The notes under the pieces: generated by a model
Seen by the model: only the letters and a program-made list of their open reading frames with translations
What the model was told of the DNA's origin: nothing
The model's database searches: none
Program-made: the position numbers and the translations under genes
DNA from: Siderastrea radians
Lineage: Eukaryota; Cnidaria; Anthozoa; Scleractinia; Rhizangiidae
DNA length: 64,000 bases
Assembly (NCBI GenBank): GCA_964017195.1
Contig: OZ024897.1
Location: 38,998,336 to 39,062,335 of the forward strand
Direction: 5' to 3'
Shown: positions 57,846 through 64,000 of the stretch, piece by piece
How positions within the stretch are numbered: position 1 is the stretch's first letter
Layout: every line of letters begins with the position of its first letter

Positions 57846-58872
57846 CTAGAGTGGGTGGATCAACATTGAAGTACTTTGATGTCGTTGGTAAATATAAGCA
57901 TGTATGTGATTCTGAATTAGGGCACAAGAAAGGTACATCTTGCCAACAGCACTTAAACCTATTTTCAAATTCTTTTTGAAATCCAAAAATTTAAAATAGT
58001 TCACAATGTCTGCAAAGATCCACTCGACCGATACTCTTACTTCACTCATTGATTGATTCCATGCCACCTTTAAAAGGAGCTTGTAACTGTGGTCGCAGTG
58101 GGTAAGCTGCATCCCCATAGACACGCAAAATGCCCCCTTGGGATTAAGAGAGTGTTGTTGCAACTGTGTTAACAATCCAGACATCATAAGCATAGAACTG
58201 TCGTGTCTTTTACCTTCGACAGGTCCATAAGTTAACAATTAGCCCGTTGGGTGCATCAACTGACTGGAATTTAATGGAATGGACTTTTTTGTGATCGTTA
58301 TATAATACACGTTGATTTTTTCCTGGCCTGGAAACGGCCCTGACTGTCCCATCTACAAAACCCCAGCAATTGCGAAGACCAGCACCTTTTTCATGTATTG
58401 CATTGGCAAACAACGGCTAATTTGCACAAGAAAGCCATGGTTGGTTTAAAGTTTAAAGTAGGTAATTCCATCTCTCATGAATGAAGTTCATTACCTCGTT
58501 TGTTGCCATACACAGCTGTGGTATCGGTCTAGCAAATAAGGGCACCAAATCAGCATAACGACATGGATATGTAAAGCGCTTTTTAAGGAACATACAAAAT
58601 GCCTCCACTTTGTCAACTACCACCCCATTATAGCACTTGAATAGTTCGGGTAATTCTAAGACTTCTGTTAGATTGTAAATGTCATTTGTATAAAACCTGA
58701 AGTTGGTCTGGCATTCATTATCACAAAGTTCATCAAGATCAAAGTTATCGAAGCTCCAGTAAGGTAGCTGAGGATTCTTTGGTCTGTTCAAATCATACAG
58801 AAGCACAAATTCAACATCATCCAAAAGCTTGCAATCATAAGCTAACACAATGACATCTCTAATGTTGGGCAT
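57846..58872 (-). pseudogene. PIF/Harbinger DDE transposase (HARBI1-like)
   Basis: N-terminal part 58453-58872 (MPNIRDVIVLAYDCKLLDDV...) has the helix-turn-helix-like region typical of the family, ending FIHERWNYLL. It is broken by TAA (58453-58455) and TAG (near 58420). The catalytic domain resumes with GFVDGTVRAVSRPGKNQRV (first Asp). It changes frame near 58215, then has GPVEGKRHDSSML (second Asp) and SVEWIFADIVNYFKFLDFKK (Glu). Between these a short piece of the YGD-type box reads in another frame, so a compensating pair of indels is present. It would cut and join the TIRs of the surrounding element if intact; here it is inactive. Confidence 0.88.
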
Positions 58873-58879
58873 TTTAGTT

Positions 58880-59720
58880 GCAGGCCCGTAGCAAGGCTGA
58901 AATAATTGATGGGGCTGAGCAAAATTCGCCTAGTCAAAGTCGCCCCCCCCCCCAACCCCCGTCAAAATACAGACGTTTAACAGATAGGTCATAAGGCATA
59001 CAAAATTCATCTCAGATAGATACTAACACTGTTCAGAGTGCCACAGTTTGTGTTCAATTTCGTCAAAAAGGACACGTTTATGGGGACATCGCTCATTGAA
59101 AATTTGCCAAAAAGGTGCTTCCTGTTTGTTTTTTTCCCGACAAAATTTTTGCAACATCCACCAGATTTAATATAGCATCAGTTTTAAAAAAGTGTCCTTA
59201 ACGTTACAAGGTTTGAAATTCAAACGTTTCGACAGCTAAGCTACGAATTTCGGGCCTGTTTTACCTAACTCTTGTGAACGTAATTTACGTAACGTTAGTC
59301 ACTCGAGTGGTGAGATAAATTTAATTTGGTTCCTTATACACAGCAGTTGCTTAGCCATTAAAGGGTATTAAGTTCCTTCAAAGTCTTAAGCTATACTGTC
59401 AAGGTCAAGGTGATATGGGTGAAGAAAAACATTGGTAAGAAACCCGGGCGACTGAAATGTGCGGTGGGCTAAAAGATTTTTGGAGCCCACTTGCCCGGTG
59501 GCTAGTTACTCAACAAATGTCAAACCCCGTTGAAGGTTGTGAAATTAGGAAAGGCACTTTTAGCATCATCATTCAAGCATGATTGTTGCACATTAATTTG
59601 TTTTATTTATATATTTTTCGGCACGTTAATTGTTATGTTTTTTAACTTCCAAAAATTCTGAAGGGGGGGGGCTCAAGCCCCACCCCCCCCCCCCTGCGCC
59701 TCCCACTGCTGCGGGCTGCT
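58880..59720. other. Possible insertion with GGCCCGTAGCA ends
   Basis: ggcccgtagcaaggc at 58883 and tgctgcgggct at 59706-59716 are imperfect inverted ends, with C/G runs (58940-58951, 59664-59671, 59681-59693) just inside. No exact target duplication. Non-coding, so the call is tentative. Confidence 0.35.
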
Positions 59721-59848
59721 ACCGTAGAAGTCGAGAACGTAAATCGTATAGACGAAATGGTCGACAACGCCGACGACAGCCGCAAACTCTCTCCCCAGTC
59801 CTTCGGTGTCGGTGTCGCCATTCCCGTTGTCTTTGCGTAAGGTCTCTA

Positions 59849-60639
59849 ATATTCAATTTGAAAGTGGACTTTTGATTCCAGTAGTGCAATCCGTTCCTGA
59901 TTAATGAAAGTCGTTCCCAAATAATAAGCGGAACGCGCTGAGTATTTCGACTATAAATGCAAAGCTGAGAGAGGCGGCTAAACAGTAAAACATGTTCTTC
60001 CAACACCGTGTTGGACAAAAATGTTTCATCGTTTCGCCGGAGCTTAACACAAGTACTAAGCACAGCGTAGCAAGATAAAAAAAAGGCCGAAATGGCTCTC
60101 ATCAAAAATACCTGTGTAGCCTATCAGACGATGAAGTGCTCCTCGGGTGGCAGGGAGGCATCTATATCGAGTGAGTTTCATAAATAGCGATACGTATTCA
60201 TTCATACAGCAACTGAGAAAATAGTAAAGATTGCAATCACATCTTACATGATATTGGTCTTATCTTTATTAGACTGCCCTGTATTAAGCAGTTGTGTTAT
60301 CGTGAGCACAAGTCCCCATCTTTGCTTGAGATTTTCTTAACCTCTGTGTTATAACCAGTAATAAATTGTGGTAAACGTTTTAATACACGTGTACTAGAAT
60401 AAGGACTTTTAGGATTTGAATAGTCATTTCCTCTCGTTTCTATACTTCTTGTAAATTAGTGTTTTTCCCTTATATTTTAATTTTATAAATTAGTGTAAGG
60501 CGCATTTGATCATATCCCTATGCTCATTTGCGCCTAATAAGTAATATGTTATTATTAAGTTATTATCAATGCTAGCTGACAATTGTGTCTCCCTTGCTAC
60601 CTGGTGTTGCTAATCGCTCCTGCTCGTCTAAATGCCTGG
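59849..60639. repeat. Repeats related to 10.7 kb and to the left end of the window
   Basis: 59870-60020 (minus) matches the core of the foldback at 10640-10770. 60060-60330 matches 2330-2530. No gene is supported: the position equivalent to the ATG at 2439 is followed by TAA here. Confidence 0.5.
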
Positions 60640-60758
60640 GCCTGCTTGTTCAAAGGGTGGATAACGCTATCCGCCGGATAAATAACAACACAAAGTACAC
60701 TAATCACTGTATAGTGATTCATCCGGTGGATAGAGTTATCCGCTCTTTGAACAACCAG
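60640..60758. mobile_element. 119-bp MITE with TTGTTCAAAGGGTGGATAAC ends
   Basis: Near-perfect hairpin: TTGTTCAAAGGGTGGATAAC with its reverse complement at the other end. The related sequence at 2600-2625 lacks it and reads straight through cctggcgtgcattt. CCTGG is present on both sides here (60635-60639, 60761-60765), consistent with a short target duplication. Confidence 0.75.
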
Positions 60759-62084
60759 AGCCTGGCGTGCATTTCTCAAAACTCCCAAAAACTCCCAAAA
60801 CTTCCAACAATTTCCATCATCAAGGCGAAGAAAGAGTTGAAAAACATAACTGGATAAAAAAGAATGAGACATCGCATCTTTTACCCTCTTTCAGAAAAAA
60901 CGTCACGAAAAATAAATAAATCTAGTATAATAAGGAAAAATGTGACTTACTACGCAAATAATTAAATAATCTACGTTTAAATGATTTCAAGCTGGGAGCT
61001 GCCATAACTGAATTAGGTATAGAGTTCCAGTCATTAATCTACCGGTTGAAAAATGAAAATTTAAAATAGTTTGTCCTTGCTGCTCTAGGCCTTATTTTAA
61101 AGTCCTGGTTATTTCTAGTTGTTGTTGGGCCAGTCAGATCCACATACTATTCATTTTGTGCATTATGCGGAAATCCTAAAATTAAAAACCCGTAAACGGT
61201 GTAATAAGTGTTTGAAAACGGTAAATACCCTCGCTAAATTTGCTTGTTAGAGTCTCTCACGTGTGAACTTATATTTTTCTTGTGTGCCTTGAGCATTTAG
61301 AGGTTTTGTTCTGTACTGTTGTCAGTGGTTCTAAATGCTCGATTTAAAGGACTGTTTTGATTGTTTTGCTAGGGAGGTCAGATGGGAGTTTAAACCGCCC
61401 GCTGAAAATATTAGGGCTGTAGGAGAATTTGGAGGTTTAATTCTAGTGGCTCACAACTTAACTCTATCTTGTAAGGGCCGTTTTTGATAAACCACAGGTT
61501 CTCTTGTCGTAGACTACAAGGGCTTCCGACCAACCTCATGCGGGTCAAAACACGAGCAACCGAACAGTCACTAAAAACGATTTTTCCAGCACCATAGCGA
61601 ATAAAGTCGATTATAGACAAGAGGACTCTCTCTAGCTCCGTGGTATACCAATCGGTGTCAGTTGACAAAATAACAACAAAAGTTTCGTTCGGCAGGTCAA
61701 TCACTTTGGTCAAACAGGTCAAACAGGTCAATCACTTTGACGCGACATATCAGTTAAGAGAAGAACTTTTTTGACGGTAATATCATTAATTGCAATATCA
61801 GCCGATCATCTTACTATTGTTTACCAAAAGTTCGATTGTAGATGAATGATAAAAGTGGGGCTGCGATTATTCATTAACGTAGCTTTTCGGGGCTTCAATT
61901 GTTCAGTGAGGTAGCTGACTGCTGACAGGTCGGGGGGAGAGGGTAGGGCGGGGGAAGGGAGGCGTCACCCAGAGCTCAAAACCCTTCCCTGTTTCGTATC
62001 AAGACTAATCAAATAAAAAAGGCCCTCTTTAAGACGAAACTTTGTCCTGGAAGACACAAAGCTAACAAAATTTTAAACTCAATA
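60759..62084. other. No firm gene; repeat-related
   Basis: 60760-60870 continues the match to 2616-2720, and 61770-62000 matches 2060-2260. The interval 61000-61400 is AT-rich. A weak open frame is listed separately at 61411-61731. Confidence 0.4.
61411..61731 (-). other. Unassigned 106-codon open frame downstream of the peroxidase gene
   Basis: A 106-codon frame with mixed amino-acid composition and few low-complexity runs. I do not recognise a family. It lies 720 bases past the peroxidase stop on the same strand, within repeat-rich sequence. It may be an old coding fragment or chance. Confidence 0.2.
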
Positions 62085-62451
62085 ACCTCTTAGGATGCAC
62101 TTTATTATTCAATGATCTATCCCTGTCATCATTGTTGCAACAATGTTAGATTATCCACTAATATAAGACAAACCTTTAACGTAATGCAAATTTACAAAAG
62201 CGAAATAAATAACAACCGATTTCCTTTTCCTCGTTCTAAGCGAAACCCCTTAACATCTCTGGCCGACAAGGCAAAAATATTTAGTTCATTTCACACCAGC
62301 AGCCAAAATGTATTGAAACAACACCAAAAGGGCAGTTTGCTACGAAAATCTGCCCGACTTGGCGAAGATAGATCAACAGCAAATACGTGTTGTTAAAGTA
62401 AAATATTTTAGCATGTCCCAGTCTCAACTACGAGGGAAACCAGGGAATGTC
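62085..62451 (-). other. Likely 3' UTR of the peroxidase gene with poly(A) signal
   Basis: Downstream of the TGA at 62452-62454 the minus strand shows no coding. The first canonical AATAAA on that strand is at 62101-62106, which would give a 3' UTR of about 350-370 bases. The exact end is inferred. Confidence 0.4.
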
Positions 62452-63872
62452 TCAAGCGCTGACAGACGCACTTGATTCACTTCCTTCACCCTGGGATGCA
62501 TCTGATTCTATAAAAAAGGAAAAAAACACGGCGTTATTTAGAGTTTGTCTGTGTTGTAACTGATATGGCCGCCTATTTTCATCTTCACAGAGGCATTTAA
62601 ATACCTCCCCTAGATCATAGTCACATGTCTTAGCAATTTATCTGCCCTAGGAAAATCGCTTGAAATGCATTTCCGGTTTGTTTGTTTGTTTGTTTGTTTC
62701 AAAAATAACGATGTGCACATAACTTGAACGAATGTTTTGTAGTTTCTATCAGATTCTTAGATCAATGCCAATGCAAAATGCACACCAAAAAACAAAAAAG
62801 GAAAAAGGAACGCAGATTTCACCTTAATCTTGGTTTGGTTATGATTACTCTCCTTCCACTTGGAATGCCCTAAAATCCTTTTAAACGTCACTAGAATCTA
62901 TTCTCTTGAACTACAGAGTATACCTTACGCAAAAATGGCCGCCGTTGATACGTTTCTATCCCGCACGAAATATTTCAACAGAGAATCCATTTGCTTTGGC
63001 CTAATTTAAAGATCAAGTCAAAATTTATCACCACAGAGAGTTTTAGCACCGTACGCCTAGCTAAGAATAGGTTGAAGGGACTTGTAAAGTTCATTAAAAC
63101 TATGGCGCCTTTAAACCATTAAGAAGAAGTCGAAATATTTTTTTAAATGAGAAGAGATGTTAAGAAGAATTGAAAGTGGGAAAGTTATGTTCACACGTAC
63201 ACTGCATTTGTTGTCCATCGAATTCTTTTGAAACCTCACCAAAAAACACAAAACAAGGACAGCCATTCTTGCGTAAGGTCAATTCATATATCAAAAAGAC
63301 TCTTACCTTCTTTAAACACGTTCAAGTCGACTAAAGGCAGATTATCACAGTCAATAGAAGGGTTGCCTCCATCGCGGCTGGTTCTTTGTAAGAAAGCATC
63401 TCTCTGTATGAACATCACACCGTCGGCGTTGTCACATATCACTCGAGCGATCGTTGCTTTTCGTATCTGGGCCAGCTGAGCAGCTGTGAACGAAGTTGGT
63501 TTGTCTCTCTCGTACCAAAAGCGGTCACCAGCGCGCAAATCTTTAAACTGTTGCGTAATAATGCAAGTGAAGGTGAATCCAAGCACGCTTCCTTCTGTTG
63601 GGAACTCACTGATGCCTCCTGCAAATAAATCGATATCTTCGACATTGGCGTAGACCCTTTTCAGTCTGTTTATCTGGTCATGCGTTATTGTGTCCAAAAG
63701 GTCAGGGAAAAACGTAGCTGGTCTTGCACCGCAAGCTTGACGAAACTTGACGTAGCCTGGTAAGCCATGATCCCGACCACGCTGAATGTTTATGGCAGCA
63801 AGGTCACCAACGGTGCCATCAAAAGTTGGTCCCTCGAAAATGAGTTGCTCTCGTACGGCAGTAACGAAGATC
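62452..63872 (-). CDS. Animal heme peroxidase, C-terminal two exons (partial gene)
   Basis: This is the 3' end of a peroxidasin/myeloperoxidase-type heme peroxidase gene (An_peroxidase family, H2O2-dependent oxidation, usually secreted). The larger exon covers 63307-63872. It opens after an acceptor (...catacag at 63873 upward) and ends at a donor GTAAGA (63301-63306). It encodes the family motifs INIQRGRDHGLPGY and DIDLFAGGISE, with a C-terminal RKATIARVICDNADG stretch typical of the end of the fold. The last exon, 62452-62507, follows an acceptor (ttttttatag) and adds a short Ser/Glu/Gly-rich tail ending in TGA. The phase (1+2) joins a codon exactly across the intron 62508-63306. The catalytic histidines and the N-terminus lie beyond the right edge. 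No stops or shifts are seen in either exon, so this is the one probably functional host gene here. The subfamily cannot be decided from this portion. Confidence 0.9.
62508..63306 (-). other. Last intron of the peroxidase gene
   Basis: This stretch lies between a GT donor at 63305-63306 (read on the minus strand) and an AG acceptor at 62508-62509, preceded by a T-rich tract. It holds short T/A runs and a (TTTG)n run near 62680-62698. No further exon was recognised in it. Confidence 0.75.
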
Positions 63873-64000
63873 CTGTATGAAAAAACATTCAGTTGGTTAT
63901 ATGCCTATTTTGGTGTTCTAGCAGAGATGTATACTTCAATTCGAAACTTATACCGTCTTACATTCATTTAATCTTCTACATCTAAAGACTATCAAAACAA
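63873..64000 (-). other. Upstream intron of the peroxidase gene, cut by window edge
   Basis: This is the sequence upstream (minus strand) of the acceptor at 63873-63874. It is non-coding as far as the edge. Earlier exons with the distal and proximal histidine regions should lie to the right. Confidence 0.5.

Larger units (their letters stand above)
49642..59848. mobile_element. Harbinger-type DNA transposon, split by a gypsy insertion
   Basis: Ends TAGAGACCTTACGCAAAGAC at left (49642) and the same sequence reversed ending at 59848. They are identical for 28 bases and similar for about 40. Between them are a Myb/SANT-like gene (plus, 49989) and a DDE transposase (minus, 58872), the two-gene convergent layout typical of PIF/Harbinger. 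Without the gypsy element the length is about 5.55 kb. The 3-base target duplication expected for this superfamily could not be fixed at the ends. Both genes are decayed. Confidence 0.75.

Overview
This is a eukaryotic window of animal type. The base composition, the split animal heme peroxidase gene at the right end, and the repeat repertoire (L1/Tx1-like, CR1/L2-like, Ty3/gypsy, Harbinger, TTAA-class, Mutator-like, pogo/mariner MITEs, a tRNA-derived SINE) point to an invertebrate, most likely an anthozoan cnidarian such as a stony coral. That assignment is inference from repeat character; nothing in the window fixes the species. Only one host gene is well supported. Nearly everything else is mobile DNA, much of it nested.

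Region by region. 1-5.4 kb: diverged, shuffled copies of a non-coding repeat, with one weak signal-peptide-like exon (minus strand, near 2.4 kb). 6.06-9.84 kb: a 3.8-kb element with perfect 66-bp terminal inverted repeats (TIRs) and a 10-bp target-site duplication (TSD), Mutator-like. 10.5-10.9 kb: a G/C-rich minisatellite foldback element. 11.0-19.7 kb: large inverted repeats. In their loop sits a Mutator-like element (12,935-15,346, 9-bp TSD) that itself holds a 1-kb TIR element and a TTAA-flanked element.

19.7-38.4 kb: an outer TTAA-flanked transposon carrying a THAP-domain remnant (plus strand) and a SAP-like/SWIM/YqaJ-nuclease gene (minus strand). The latter gene is cut in two by a second, 15.3-kb TTAA-flanked element (22,601-37,911). 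That inner element carries a third inverted-repeat element, a CR1/L2 3' end, several MITEs, a palindromic element with 5S-rRNA-like sequence near its centre, and a second Mutator-like element (33,228-35,429).

39.8-49.6 kb: two L1/Tx1-like non-LTR retrotransposons on the minus strand, each bounded by target duplications (13 bp and an unusually long 67 bp). Both are disabled by internal deletions. 49.6-59.8 kb: a Harbinger transposon with matching TIRs, a Myb/SANT-like gene (plus) and a DDE transposase (minus), both decayed. Its centre is occupied by a Ty3/gypsy element with 98-bp LTRs and a CCAAC target duplication. 59.9-62.1 kb: repeats related to the left end of the window.

62.1-64 kb: the last two exons of an animal heme peroxidase gene, minus strand, running off the right edge. 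The reading frame crosses the splice junction cleanly, so this gene is probably live.

The relative order of many insertions can be read directly. The TTAA inner element landed inside the SWIM-YqaJ gene; a MITE landed in one arm of that inner element, with the other arm preserving the empty site; the gypsy element landed inside Harbinger; and a 251-bp MITE landed inside a 5S-like sequence.
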